From: Halopiger aswanensis | GTDB lineage: Archaea; Halobacteriota; Halobacteria; Halobacteriales; Natrialbaceae | NCBI RefSeq assembly: GCF_003610195.1 | Contig: NZ_RAPO01000003.1 | Coordinates: forward strand, 434,001-498,000 | Direction: 5' to 3' | Length of the DNA stretch: 64,000 bases | Shown here: positions 1 through 9,084 of the stretch, piece after piece | Layout: every line of letters begins with the position of its first letter | Numbering within the stretch: the first letter of the stretch is position 1 | Notes under the pieces: model-generated | What the model saw: only the letters and a program-made list of their open reading frames with translations | Databases searched by the model: none | Told to the model about the DNA's origin: nothing | Translations under genes and position numbers: made by a program

Positions 1-235
1 CGGGCACGGCGTTGACCGTCGCCTGGACGACGGGTTCGGCGTCGACGGTCAGGATCCGAACTTGTACGTCGTCCGGTCCCCACGGCCGGTCCTCGTCCGC
101 AACGCGCCAGCCGCGGGCGAACACGAGCGTCTCGAGGAGCCACCAGCCCGCCGAGAAGCCGTACAGCCCCAATCCCACCCAGAGGACCGCGACGAGCGCG
201 CCCGATAACGGATTCGCGAAAAAGAACTCGAGCAT
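1..235 (-). CDS. Glycosyltransferase, N-terminal fragment (runs off left edge)
   Basis: A minus-strand frame starts with ATG at 235 and stays open for 78 codons to the window edge, so only the N-terminus is visible. It opens with a hydrophobic stretch (FFFANPLSGALVAVLWVGLG, residues about 4-23, continuing through FSAGWWLLETLVF), i.e. a membrane anchor. It then has RILTVDAEPVVQATVNAVP, which looks like the first strand and helix of a GT-A nucleotide-sugar fold with a conserved Asp/Glu. Haloarchaeal family 2 glycosyltransferases begin this way. Function beyond sugar transfer at the membrane cannot be read; the catalytic part lies outside the window. Confidence 0.55.
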   Translation of the reverse strand, partial: MLEFFFANPLSGALVAVLWVGLGLYGFSAGWWLLETLVFARGWRVADEDRPWGPDDVQVRILTVDAEPVVQATVNAVP

Positions 236-796
236 GTACTGTCTACTGCTACTGACTGTACCGTCAGATGACAATAAGATTGGCGACTCGGGCCGTAAGA
301 CGGTTACTGATGGCAATCGCGGCGCGTGAAATCGAAGTCGGTCCGTTCGTCAGGTGGAGTCAGCGAGGAACACAGCGCGTGCGACGATGCCACAAAGATC
401 TATTGGAACGGCTCGAAATCGCCCGTATTGCACTCGAGCGAGAGACATTTCCACCGGCAATAGGAGTCGTGGTCGCCGAGCGGAAACGACGGTTTGAATC
501 GACGTATAAATTCCCATTACACAGATCGACGAGGACAATCCGGCGATACGGACGGGGTCTCGGGGAGTCTGTTCGCCCGAGACATCTGCGTGTTACTCGT
601 ACGGACGGCACCGTTTCCGTACTCAAATAAGACACATATCAATGGAACTATATCTCGCGCTTAATACGCTCACCGGCGCTACTCCCTGTCGGGTCACGTA
701 CACGAGGACGGCGAGGCGTCCTGACAACGGGGCGTCCCACCGGGGCCTAGACCAGTGGCGACGCCGTCTCCCCGTACGTGCCCGGAGTGTAAAAGC
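236..796. other. 561-base stretch without a convincing gene
   Basis: Both strands were read. The open frames here (the longest is 268-630 on the plus strand) encode basic, arginine-rich products unlike the acidic proteins of this genome, and none has a recognisable domain. An A+T-rich patch at about 635-665 (tatctcgcgcttaatacg) could be the promoter of the gene at 797, which would then have a long 5' leader. Confidence 0.5.
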
Positions 797-1135
797 ATGA
801 AGCGAACACTTGCAATCGTACTTACAATCGCAGTCGTCGGTGGCCTCCTGTTTATGGGCACAGCCGCTGCACAGGACAACCAAACCGACCAAGATGCGGA
901 TCTCGATCAAGCCGCTGCGAACGTCGCTGATCTCACGCAGGAACAGAATCAGGCGAACACGAACTCGCTCTCCGGCGAGACGGGCGACGCACCGTTGATC
1001 CAGGTCCAGCAATCGGATCAAACGAACTTCGGTGAACAAAGCGCGGATGTCGATCAAGACATCGAGCAAGACACCAGCCTCGAGCAGGAGATCCAACGAA
1101 TCGTCGAGGAGGCCTTAAACGGCAATACAGGATAG
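797..1135 (+). CDS. Small exported Gln/Asp-rich protein, unknown function
   Basis: A 112-residue protein with a Sec-type signal peptide: basic MKR, hydrophobic core TLAIVLTIAVVGGLLFMG, and an AAA-QD cleavage region near residue 27. The mature part is acidic and dominated by Gln, Asp and Asn (for example DNQTDQDADLDQAAANVADL), with no cysteine and no known domain. The start at 797 is chosen because GGAGTG at 784-789 is a good Shine-Dalgarno 7 bases upstream; the frame is open further upstream but without signal-peptide sense. Composition and a short TGDA-type segment recall the exported protein at 48250. Probably a surface or matrix component; the function is unknown. Confidence 0.7.
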   Translation: MKRTLAIVLTIAVVGGLLFMGTAAAQDNQTDQDADLDQAAANVADLTQEQNQANTNSLSGETGDAPLIQVQQSDQTNFGEQSADVDQDIEQDTSLEQEIQRIVEEALNGNTG

Positions 1136-1356
1136 ACCGCCAAGCCACGGAGACGCCTCGAACGCTGGAGTGACGCTCCACACCCCGGAATAGAGAGCAC
1201 GCGCGTTAGGAGTGTTCTCACGGAGGCGGCGAGCCGTCGATGCGTTGCCCACTGTTTCTCGTCCGCCGCCTCCGTTCGACGCGCGCTATCCTCACCGGCC
1301 TGAGCACGACCCGAGGCTGGCGACGTCGGCAAACCCACGCTCTGCCCCGATTCCGA

Positions 1357-3765
1357 TCAGTGTCGCGTCGTTCGTTCCCAGGCGGCCTCCATGAACGTCG
1401 CGTGCACGTCGGTCGAGGGTTCGTCGACCCGTTTCCGACGCCGCTCGTACGACCCGTCCGGTTGCATCACCCACCGATTCCGGGTATCCTCGAGCAGCGT
1501 CTCCAGGATTTCATCGAGCCGGGACTGCAATCGCGGCTCCTCGATCGGCGTCACCGCTTCGACGCGGTTGTCGAGGTTGCGGGCCATCCAGTCCGCCGAG
1601 CCGGTGAAGTACCGCTCCTCGCCGCCCGCGCGGAAGTAGAAGATCCGCGAGTGCTCGAGGAATCGCCCGACGATACTGTGAACGGTGATGGTCTCGCTGA
1701 CGTCCTCGAGTCCCGGTCGCAGCCGGCAGACGTCCCGAACGATGAGATCGATATCGACGCCGGCCATCGACGCGTTATACAGTTCCCGGACGAGCTGAGG
1801 GTCCTCGAGGCGGTTGACCTTCACGACGATTCGGGCGTCCTCGCCGTTGCGGGCGCGCTCGGCTTCCTCGCGGACGAGGTCGACGAACCGCTCGCGCATG
1901 TTCCCGGGGGCGACGAGCAGTTTCCGATACTCGCGGTGCATCGAGTGACCGGTGAAGTAGTTGAACACGCGCACGAGGTCTTGGCCGATATCGCGGTCGG
2001 CGGTGAGCAGGCCGAGGTCCTCGTACTGCTTAGCGGTCTCGGAGTGGTAGTTGCCGGTCCCGATGTGGGAGTACAGTCGGACGCCGTCGTCCTCCTCGCG
2101 GACCACCAGCGAGGTCTTCGTGTGGGTCTTGTAGCCGATCGTCCCGTAGGCGACGTGGATCCCCTCCTCCTCGAGTCGCTTGGCCCACTCGAGGTTGTTC
2201 TCCTCGTCGAAGCGGGCCTTCAGTTCGACCATGACCGCGACCTGCTTGCCGTTGCGCGCGGCCTCGATGAGCGTCTCGATAATCTGGGAGTCGCTGGCGG
2301 TCCGGTAGATCGCCGCCTTGATCGCCAGTACGTCGGGATCGTTGGCCGCCTCCTCCAAGAACCGCTGGACGGTGTCCTCGAAGGCGTGGTAGGGGTGGTG
2401 GACGAGCACGTCGCGGTCGCGAACGACGTCGAAGATCGAGCGGCCGTCCTCGCGCGACCCCAGCCGCGGATGGGGCTGTGGCGTCCAGTCGGGCAGTCGG
2501 AGTTCGGGCCGGTCCAGATCGGCCAGTTCGAAGAAGTCCCGGTAGTCGAGCGGCCCGTCCAGTTCGAACACCTCCCGGTCGTCGAGGTCGAGTTCCCGCG
2601 TGAGGATCTCGAGGATCTGTGCGGGCGGCTCCCGCTCGATCTCGAGGCGGACGACGGTCGCGAACCGGCGTTCCTCTAAGACCTCCTCGACCATCTCGAT
2701 CAGGTCCTCGGCGACCTCCTCGTCGCGGCGCACCTCGGCGTTGCGCGTGACGCGGAACAGCGCCGTGTCGACGATCTCGACGTCCGGAAAGAGCAAATCG
2801 AGGTTCTCGCGGACGACCGTCTCGAGGAGGACGTACCGGTCGTCACCGTTGCCCTCGTCGTCGCCGAGTTGGATGAACCGAACCTGATTGCGCGGGATCT
2901 TCACCCGCGAGAACGTCAGGTCGTCCTCCGGGTGTTCGCGCGTGAGGACGGCCAGCGAGAGGCTCTGGTTCGAGATAAACGGGAACGGGTGGGCCGGATC
3001 GAAGGTCAGCGGGGTCAGCGTCGGCAACACCGAACTCTCGAAGTAGTCTCGGACCTCCCGGCGTTCGGCCGCCGAAAGTTCCTCGTAGTCGACGATGTCG
3101 ATCCCCTCCTCGGCCAGCGCCGGTTTAATCTCGTCGCGGTAGCACGCGGCCTGACGCTCGAGGAGTTCGTGGGATTCGTCGAGGACCTCGCGCCACTGCT
3201 CGCCGGGCGTGCGCCCGTCGGGCGTTTCCTCGGTGATGCCCGCAGCGATCTGCTGTTTCAGCCCGCCGACGCGCTTGCGGATGAACTCGTCGACGTTCGT
3301 CGTAAAGATCGCGAGGAACTTCACGCGCTCGAGCAGCGGGTTCTTCTCGTCGATCGCTTCGTGAAGCACCCGCCGCTGGAAGGCGAGTTCGCTGAGTTCG
3401 CGGTTGAGGTAGTATTTGGGCGCCGAGAGGTCGACGTCGGGCGACGCCGATGGCGGTCGGCCCTCGAGGGGTGACTCTGTGTCGGTCGGCGTATCACCGG
3501 CGTCCACTTCCGCCGCGGATTCGGCTGTGGCGCTCTCGGCATCGTCGCCGGATCGTGCGTCAGTCCCGTCGGCAGCACGGTCGCCGCCGTCGTCCGTCCG
3601 GAACGCGAGGGTCGGTTCGTCGTCGGCCGACTCGTCGTCGTTCGGCGACCCCCCGTCGCTCATCGGCTGAACGGTCAGCCCGTCGCTGCGCTCCCGATTC
3701 GAGTTCGCCGTCGATTTCGAGTTCTGTCCCCCGCAGTCCGCTTCGGACGTGTCATCTCCGTTCAT
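1357..3765 (-). CDS. ppk1: Polyphosphate kinase 1
   Basis: An 802-residue protein, slightly longer than usual because of about 115 acidic, low-complexity N-terminal residues. It reversibly makes inorganic polyphosphate from the gamma-phosphate of ATP. Seen in order: N domain with YYLNRELSELAFQRRVLHEA and FLAIFTTNVDEFIRKRV; DVLVHHPYHAFEDTV before the catalytic half; IYRTASDSQIIETLIEAARNG and VMVELKARFDEENN; and YSHIGTGNYHSETAKQYEDLG near residue 565, which holds the family's phosphorylated histidine. The gene lies 13 bases after a metallophosphatase on the same strand, so the two probably form one transcript. An internal Met (MSDGGSPNDDES) is a possible alternative start inside the acidic leader. 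Confidence 0.95.
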   Translation of the reverse strand: MNGDDTSEADCGGQNSKSTANSNRERSDGLTVQPMSDGGSPNDDESADDEPTLAFRTDDGGDRAADGTDARSGDDAESATAESAAEVDAGDTPTDTESPLEGRPPSASPDVDLSAPKYYLNRELSELAFQRRVLHEAIDEKNPLLERVKFLAIFTTNVDEFIRKRVGGLKQQIAAGITEETPDGRTPGEQWREVLDESHELLERQAACYRDEIKPALAEEGIDIVDYEELSAAERREVRDYFESSVLPTLTPLTFDPAHPFPFISNQSLSLAVLTREHPEDDLTFSRVKIPRNQVRFIQLGDDEGNGDDRYVLLETVVRENLDLLFPDVEIVDTALFRVTRNAEVRRDEEVAEDLIEMVEEVLEERRFATVVRLEIEREPPAQILEILTRELDLDDREVFELDGPLDYRDFFELADLDRPELRLPDWTPQPHPRLGSREDGRSIFDVVRDRDVLVHHPYHAFEDTVQRFLEEAANDPDVLAIKAAIYRTASDSQIIETLIEAARNGKQVAVMVELKARFDEENNLEWAKRLEEEGIHVAYGTIGYKTHTKTSLVVREEDDGVRLYSHIGTGNYHSETAKQYEDLGLLTADRDIGQDLVRVFNYFTGHSMHREYRKLLVAPGNMRERFVDLVREEAERARNGEDARIVVKVNRLEDPQLVRELYNASMAGVDIDLIVRDVCRLRPGLEDVSETITVHSIVGRFLEHSRIFYFRAGGEERYFTGSADWMARNLDNRVEAVTPIEEPRLQSRLDEILETLLEDTRNRWVMQPDGSYERRRKRVDEPSTDVHATFMEAAWERTTRH

Positions 3766-3778
3766 GCTGGGTCCCCCG

Positions 3779-4468
3779 TTACCGCTCCCCGACGGCGACG
3801 AACTTCTCGTCCGGCCGAGCCTCCTGTTCGGGTGTCGAGACGCTCACGAACCGCTCGCGGTGAACGTCGTACGCCGTGAGTTGCCCGCCGTAAACGCAGC
3901 CAGTGTCGAGGCCAACCGCCCACTTCCGCTCGAGGGGCTCCTCGAGCACCGTGTGGCCGAAAAACACCCGCGGGCCGTCGGCGTACTCGTCGAACCAGAA
4001 CGGCCCGTCGTAGCCGTCGCCGTTCGGACTGCGCATCGTCAGCAGGTCGCCGTTCGAGTGCTCGAGAAGGGGGCGGCTCGGGTCGACACCGCCGTGGACG
4101 ACGAGGTTGTCCGCCCACGAGATGGCGGTCGGGAGCGACTCGAGGTACTCGCGGTCGGCCGAATCGAGCGCCGGAAGTTCGGCGCGACCGTCGAGGAGTT
4201 TCTGTTCGTTATTTCCGCGGACGGACTGCAACTGCGGTGACGACTTGACGCGGTCGAGCACCGCCTTGCTGTCCGGTCCTTTCCGCACCAGGTCGCCGAC
4301 GAAGATCGCGAGATCCTTCGCCCCGAACTCGAGCGTCGAAAGCAACCGCTCGAGGGCGTCGGGGCAGCCGTGGACGTCGCCGACGACGTAGACGTCGTCG
4401 TAGCGATCGATATCGATCCGCTGTTGAGTAAACGATGCGTCGTCGCCGGATGCGGATACAATCGTCAC
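3779..4468 (-). CDS. PPP-type metallophosphatase
   Basis: A 229-residue calcineurin-like phosphoesterase. The family metal-binding signatures are all present: GDVHG (residues 30-34), GDLVRKGPDS, RGNNE, a HGGVDP segment and a late GHTV. This matches the PPP/diadenosine tetraphosphatase-like group that removes phosphate from proteins or dinucleotides. The start codon is GTG at 4468; there is no earlier alternative in frame. It sits immediately upstream of ppk1 on the same strand (13-base gap), suggesting cotranscription and a role linked to phosphate or polyphosphate turnover. Its actual substrate cannot be told from sequence. Confidence 0.85.
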   Translation of the reverse strand: MTIVSASGDDASFTQQRIDIDRYDDVYVVGDVHGCPDALERLLSTLEFGAKDLAIFVGDLVRKGPDSKAVLDRVKSSPQLQSVRGNNEQKLLDGRAELPALDSADREYLESLPTAISWADNLVVHGGVDPSRPLLEHSNGDLLTMRSPNGDGYDGPFWFDEYADGPRVFFGHTVLEEPLERKWAVGLDTGCVYGGQLTAYDVHRERFVSVSTPEQEARPDEKFVAVGER

Positions 4469-4689
4469 GAGTGCTGTGACGGAAAATTTCGGAAAATAGA
4501 AAATAAGCCGTTATATGTTACATACAGTACAGTTCATAGGGATACATAGATAACATATTAATTCAGTTTAGAGTACCAATCAGCACCGCGAAAGGTATAC
4601 TGGTGTCCGTCGAGCGTCGATATATACGCTCGAATATTTCGACTATTCAAACTGTTTAATACGTATTAGTATGTACGAGTTCACATCAC
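4469..4689. promoter_or_regulatory. Divergent A+T-rich promoter region
   Basis: A 221-base gap between divergent genes, much richer in A+T than the flanks. On the plus strand TTTAATACG around 4655-4663 is about 30 bases before the start at 4690. On the minus strand a TATTTTC element near 4491-4498 lies about 27 bases before the GTG at 4468. The rest (for example gatacatagataacatattaattcag) contains several short palindromic A/T runs but no clear operator. Confidence 0.5.
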
Positions 4690-5184
4690 ATGGGGAGGGA
4701 GTTGCGAATTCGAGTTAGTGACGCCCGAACACCGCCGCAAGTTGCCGATCTCGAGGGGTTCGAAGTCGGCGACGGAGAGTGGCGGCTCTCGCTCGACGCT
4801 CACCGCGACCTGCTAGTCGATCTCACCGGCGTCGAACCCGACGGCGACCTCGGGCTGCAGGACCTCGTGACGATTCGAGCGCGACTCGAGGGGTACATCG
4901 AGCGGACGAGTCGCCCGGCAAAGGGAGCAGCGGCGGAGACGGTCGACGAAGATCGGAATCGGTCGGCAGGGTGGATAGAACGCGTCCTCGAGTGGCTACG
5001 CGCCGCCATCGTGCGGACTGGCGGAGAACGAGCCGACGAGGGACGGAAAGACGACGGGGAAGTACACTACTCGGAGGAGCGAGTCCGGTGTCTCGCAGCC
5101 ATCTTCCGAGCGGCGGCCGACGCTCGGCGACGCGAGATTACGGGTCCGAGCGCCGCACCGACGGGCCAAACCGCTGCGGACTGA
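4690..5184 (+). CDS. Acidic hypothetical protein
   Basis: A 164-residue protein I do not recognise. It has a beta-rich looking start (LRIRVSDARTPPQVADLEGF), a middle helix (LVTIRARLEGYIERTSR), a segment GWIERVLEWLRAAIVRTGG that could be amphipathic, and a C-terminal helix (VRCLAAIFRAAADARRREI). No signal peptide, cysteine pair or catalytic motif is visible. The start follows an A+T-rich promoter region by a spacing typical of leaderless haloarchaeal genes. It stands alone, divergent from the phosphatase/ppk1 pair and about 100 bases upstream of hef. Confidence 0.65.
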   Translation: MGRELRIRVSDARTPPQVADLEGFEVGDGEWRLSLDAHRDLLVDLTGVEPDGDLGLQDLVTIRARLEGYIERTSRPAKGAAAETVDEDRNRSAGWIERVLEWLRAAIVRTGGERADEGRKDDGEVHYSEERVRCLAAIFRAAADARRREITGPSAAPTGQTAAD

Positions 5185-5280
5185 TCGACGACGGCGGCTG
5201 CGAACGATCCCGGGTACCGGTAGTATTACTTTCACCACGCTTTCTCAACCCTTAACCGCGACCGCGTCGAATCGCCGGCA

Positions 5281-7776
5281 ATGGCAGCCCAGGACGAGGA
5301 ACCGCCCGCCATCGACCACCCGCTGCTCGAGCCCGACTTCCTCGAACGCCGCCTCTACCAGCTGCGGCTCGCGGGCACGGCTGCGAACCACCACACGCTC
5401 GTCTGTCTCCCCACCGGCCTGGGGAAGACGACCGTGAGCCTGCTCGTGACGGCCCGCCGGCTCGAGGAGGTCGGCGGGAAATCGCTCATGCTCGCGCCGA
5501 CGAAGCCGCTCGTCCAGCAACACGCCGATTTCTACCGCGAAGCCCTCCAGATCCCCGACGAGGAGATCGTCGTCTTCACCGGCGACGTCAGTCCGGACGA
5601 CCGCGCCGAAACCTGGCAGGAGGCGACGGTCGTGATGGCGACCCCGCAGGTGATCGAGAACGACCTCGTCGGCTCGCGGATCTCGTTGGCCGACGTGACC
5701 CACATCACCTTCGACGAGTGCCACCGCGCGACCGGCGACTACGCCTACAACTACATCGCCGAGCGCTACCACGAGGACGCCCGCGAGCCGCTCGTGACCG
5801 GGATGAGCGCCTCGCCCGGCGGCGACGAGGAGGCCATCCTCGAGGTCTGCGAGAACCTCGGCTTGGAGGAGGTCGAGGTGATGACCGAGGAGGACGCCGA
5901 CGTCGACGAGTTCACCCACGACACCGACGTCGAGTGGGAGCGCATCGACCTCCCCGACGAGGTGCTCGAGATCCGCGACACGTTAAACGAGGTCATCAAG
6001 GAGCGCCTCGAGAAGCTCAAAGAACTCGGCATCGCGAGTTCGACCCAGCCCGACCAGTCCCAGAAGGACCTGAACAAGATGCGCGCGGAGCTCCAACAGC
6101 TGATCAACAACGACCAGTCGGAGGGGTTCGAGGGGATGTCGATCCACGCCGAGGTGATGAAGCTCCGCCAGGCCGTGACGCTGGTCGAAACCCAGAGCGT
6201 CGAGGCCGTCCGGCGATACTTCGACCGCCAACGCAACCAGGCCCGCTCCTCGGGCGCCTCGAAGGCCAGCCAGCGGATGGTCTCGGATCCGCGAGTGCGG
6301 GAGGCCATGCGCAAGGCCGAGGACTTCGACGAGATCCACCCCAAATACCGGAAGACGCGGATGCTGCTCGCCGAAACGCTCGGCCTCGAGGGCGGCGAGC
6401 GCGTGATCGTCTTCACCGAATCGCGCGACACCGCGGAGGCGCTGACGGACTTCTTGAGCGATAGCTTCGACGCGAAGCGGTTCGTCGGGCAGGGCGACCG
6501 CGAAGGCAGCGACGGGATGACCCAGAAGGAGCAACAGGAAGTCCTCGACGAGTTCCGGGCGGGCGAGTTCGAGGTGCTCGTCTCGACCTCCGTCGCCGAG
6601 GAAGGACTGGACGTGCCCGAGGTCGACCTCGTGCTGTTCTACGAGCCCGTGCCGACGGCGATCCGCTCGATCCAGCGCAAGGGCCGAACCGGCCGCCAGT
6701 CGGAGGGGCGGGTCGTCGTCCTCATGGCCGAGGACACCCGCGACGAGGCCTACTTCTGGATCTCGCGGCGGCGCGAGCAGGAGATGGAGGACGAACTCCG
6801 CGAGCTGAAGGGGATGGCCGACGACCTCGAGGAAGAACTCGACGATTCCCAGCAGGCGCTGACCGATTTCGACGGGAGCAAGAAGCAACGCTCCTCGGAC
6901 GGGGCGACCGGCGGAGCCGCGAGCCGAGGCGACGAGAGCGAAGTGAAAGTGGACGCTAGAGATGGCGACCCCGACGCCGTCCCGGATTCTTCCACTGGAA
7001 ATGAGGGGGATGCGACACAGCCCGGACTGCGGGATTTCGCCGGCGAGATCGACTCGAGTTCGGCGGACGCCGGCGAAGCGGACGACGTCGAAACGCACGA
7101 ACCGTCGGCCGAGGGCGACACCATCGAAATCGTCGCCGACCAGCGCGAGATGGACGCCAACATCGCGCGAGACCTCTCGAGACGCGACGAGATCGAGGTC
7201 AGCCTCGAGACGTTGGACGTCGGCGACTACGTCCTCTCGGACCGGGTCGTCGTCGAGCGCAAGTCCGTGGCTGACTTCGTCGATTCGCTGGTCGGGGGCG
7301 ATCGGTCCGTCTTCGAGCAGATCGGCGCGATGGCTCGTCACTACTCCCGCCCGATCGTCGTCGTCGAGGGCGAGGGACTGTACGAACAGCGGGACATCCA
7401 CCCCAACGCCATCCGCGGCGCGCTCTCGAGTCTCGCGGTCGATTTCGACGCGAGCGTCCTCCGAACGGAAAGCGAGGACGACACCACCGAACTGCTGGCG
7501 ACGATCGCGGGCCGCGAGCAGGAGACGAGCGACCGCGAAGTCTCGGTCCACGGCGAGAAACAATCGAAGACGCTGGCCGAACAGCAGGAGTACGTCGTCG
7601 CTTCGATCGCCGAGATCGGGCCGGTTACCGCGCGGTCGCTGCTCGAGGAGTTCGGGACCGTCGAGGAAATGATGATCGCGACCGAGGACGAACTGCAGGA
7701 AGCTGACGGCGTCGGGCAGGTGACGGCCGAGCGGATCCGCGAAGTCGTCGGCAGCCGGTATCAGGGCCAGGGGTAA
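5281..7776 (+). CDS. hef: Hef: fused superfamily 2 helicase and XPF-type nuclease
   Basis: An 831-residue protein of the archaeal Hef/FANCM family, which unwinds and cuts stalled replication forks. The helicase half (about 1-520) shows Walker A LPTGLGKTT (about residue 43), DECH (about 145), TGMSASPGG, and the late motif QRKGRTGRQSEGRVVVLM. A charged linker of about 90 residues follows. The nuclease half has VADQREMDANIA and the catalytic ERKSVADFVDSL near residue 658 (ERKxxxD). A tandem helix-hairpin-helix ends the protein (IGPVTARSLLEEFG and ADGVGQVTAERIREVV). All active-site residues are intact. In haloarchaea Hef and the Holliday-junction resolvase Hjc provide overlapping routes for fork repair. 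Confidence 0.96.
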   Translation: MAAQDEEPPAIDHPLLEPDFLERRLYQLRLAGTAANHHTLVCLPTGLGKTTVSLLVTARRLEEVGGKSLMLAPTKPLVQQHADFYREALQIPDEEIVVFTGDVSPDDRAETWQEATVVMATPQVIENDLVGSRISLADVTHITFDECHRATGDYAYNYIAERYHEDAREPLVTGMSASPGGDEEAILEVCENLGLEEVEVMTEEDADVDEFTHDTDVEWERIDLPDEVLEIRDTLNEVIKERLEKLKELGIASSTQPDQSQKDLNKMRAELQQLINNDQSEGFEGMSIHAEVMKLRQAVTLVETQSVEAVRRYFDRQRNQARSSGASKASQRMVSDPRVREAMRKAEDFDEIHPKYRKTRMLLAETLGLEGGERVIVFTESRDTAEALTDFLSDSFDAKRFVGQGDREGSDGMTQKEQQEVLDEFRAGEFEVLVSTSVAEEGLDVPEVDLVLFYEPVPTAIRSIQRKGRTGRQSEGRVVVLMAEDTRDEAYFWISRRREQEMEDELRELKGMADDLEEELDDSQQALTDFDGSKKQRSSDGATGGAASRGDESEVKVDARDGDPDAVPDSSTGNEGDATQPGLRDFAGEIDSSSADAGEADDVETHEPSAEGDTIEIVADQREMDANIARDLSRRDEIEVSLETLDVGDYVLSDRVVVERKSVADFVDSLVGGDRSVFEQIGAMARHYSRPIVVVEGEGLYEQRDIHPNAIRGALSSLAVDFDASVLRTESEDDTTELLATIAGREQETSDREVSVHGEKQSKTLAEQQEYVVASIAEIGPVTARSLLEEFGTVEEMMIATEDELQEADGVGQVTAERIREVVGSRYQGQG

Positions 7777-7926
7777 CGCCGATCGTCGGTCTCGAGCAGA
7801 TCAGTAGTCTCGAGGGCGAGACGTTAGAGTGCTCGAGGATATGGAATTCGGTTCTCGAGAACTCGGGTCCGATTCGAACGAAACCTGATTCGGATCGAAT
7901 TACGGTTCAAACCGAATCGGGAGTCG

Positions 7927-9084
7927 TCAGCCCTCGTAGCCCGCGTACTCCATGACGTCCGCAAAGACGTCGGAGTCCATGGCGTCGCGATAGACGATGC
8001 CGTTGACCATTCCGCCGGGGTAGGAGTTTCCGTTCATCGCGTGATCGACCTTGTGACAGTGCATCAGGTAGATGCCGGGGTCGGCGTCGGCTTCGAACTC
8101 GATAGTGTGGCGTTCGGCGGGCGCGAGGTTCGTGATGTCCTCCTCGTGCCGGGCCGCTTCGGGGATCTGGCCGCCGTCCTTCTCGACGAGGCGGAAGCGG
8201 TGGTTGTGGGTGTGCATCGGGTGGGACATGTAACCCGCGTTGACCATGTGGAGCCGGACGGTGTCGCCGTGGTCGACGATGATCGGCGAGCCGTCTTCGG
8301 GGTGGAGCGTCCGCGGCAGGCTCTTCCCGTTGATGGTGAACACGTCCGGTTTGCGGTCGCGGGTGCTGTACTGGACGTCCTCGCCGGCGTACTGGCGGTT
8401 CAGTCGGGAGTCCCAGTCCTTCAGCGTGAAGAAGTACTCCTTGTCGGCAGGTTCGTACCCCTTCGGATCGACGCGGAAGATGCCGTACATCCCCATGTCG
8501 ATGTGGCGGTGCGTCTGGTAGTGACAGTGATAGAGGTGCGTGCCGGGGACGTTCGCCGGGATCGAGTAGGTGTGCTTCTCGCCGGGGCCGACCGTGATGC
8601 CGGTCGTCGTGGGGACGCCGTCGTTCTCCCACGTCTTGCGGACGCCGTGGAAGTGGAGCGTGTGTGCGTGGTCGGCGTCCGTGTTGTCCAGCGTCACCTC
8701 GATGTCGTTGCCCTCGGTCGTTCGAATGATAGGGCCGGGAACGCTCGGCTCGCCGTCGTCGGCCTGGAACGCCCACACGCGGGGGAGTTCGACCGGACCG
8801 CCCATCGAGTCCATCGGGTGGACGGCGTGCTTGGCCGGCACCGAACGCAGCGTAACGCTGCCCCCCTGCTCGTCGACGTTGACGACTTCGGGCGGACTCG
8901 TCCAGGGAAGATCGGCACCCTCATCCTCGTCGGCCGAGGACGCATCCGCCGTCGCCGGCTGCGCCTGCGAGCCGTCCCCGCTCGAGGTACAGCCCGCGAG
9001 CGCCGTCGCCGCACCGATACCGGTCGCCGCAACGAAATCGCGTCGAGAGATACCCAATCCGGGTGCACCAATACGATCTTTCAT
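7927..9084 (-). CDS. Tat-exported two-domain multicopper oxidase
   Basis: A 385-residue copper oxidase. The start at 9084 is chosen because the next residues form a Tat lipoprotein signal (ISRRDFVAATG then lipobox LAGC) and a TATA-like GTTATAC lies about 27 bases upstream. Domain 1 holds HFHG and HCHYQTHRHIDMGMYG; domain 2 holds HPMHTHNHRF and HCHKVDHAMNG. Together these supply the type 2/3 trinuclear centre. The Cys-His-Met spacing of a type 1 copper is complete in domain 1; domain 2 has the Cys and His but no Met at the same spacing. Likely oxidises phenols, metals or cuprous copper outside the cell. It converges with hef. Confidence 0.88.
   Translation of the reverse strand: MKDRIGAPGLGISRRDFVAATGIGAATALAGCTSSGDGSQAQPATADASSADEDEGADLPWTSPPEVVNVDEQGGSVTLRSVPAKHAVHPMDSMGGPVELPRVWAFQADDGEPSVPGPIIRTTEGNDIEVTLDNTDADHAHTLHFHGVRKTWENDGVPTTTGITVGPGEKHTYSIPANVPGTHLYHCHYQTHRHIDMGMYGIFRVDPKGYEPADKEYFFTLKDWDSRLNRQYAGEDVQYSTRDRKPDVFTINGKSLPRTLHPEDGSPIIVDHGDTVRLHMVNAGYMSHPMHTHNHRFRLVEKDGGQIPEAARHEEDITNLAPAERHTIEFEADADPGIYLMHCHKVDHAMNGNSYPGGMVNGIVYRDAMDSDVFADVMEYAGYEG

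Noticed and set aside
268-630. A 120-codon plus-strand ORF between the glycosyltransferase and the gene at 797
   Set aside because: The product is strongly basic and Arg-rich, has no domain, and overlaps equally poor frames on the other strand; real genes here are acidic with G/C-rich third positions.
1240-2679. A 479-codon open frame opposite ppk1
   Set aside because: It is the antisense shadow that high-G+C coding DNA routinely produces; its product lacks any domain while the opposite strand carries all PPK1 motifs. The same applies to the long antisense frames at 5983-7563, 21309-23273 and 37248-38936.
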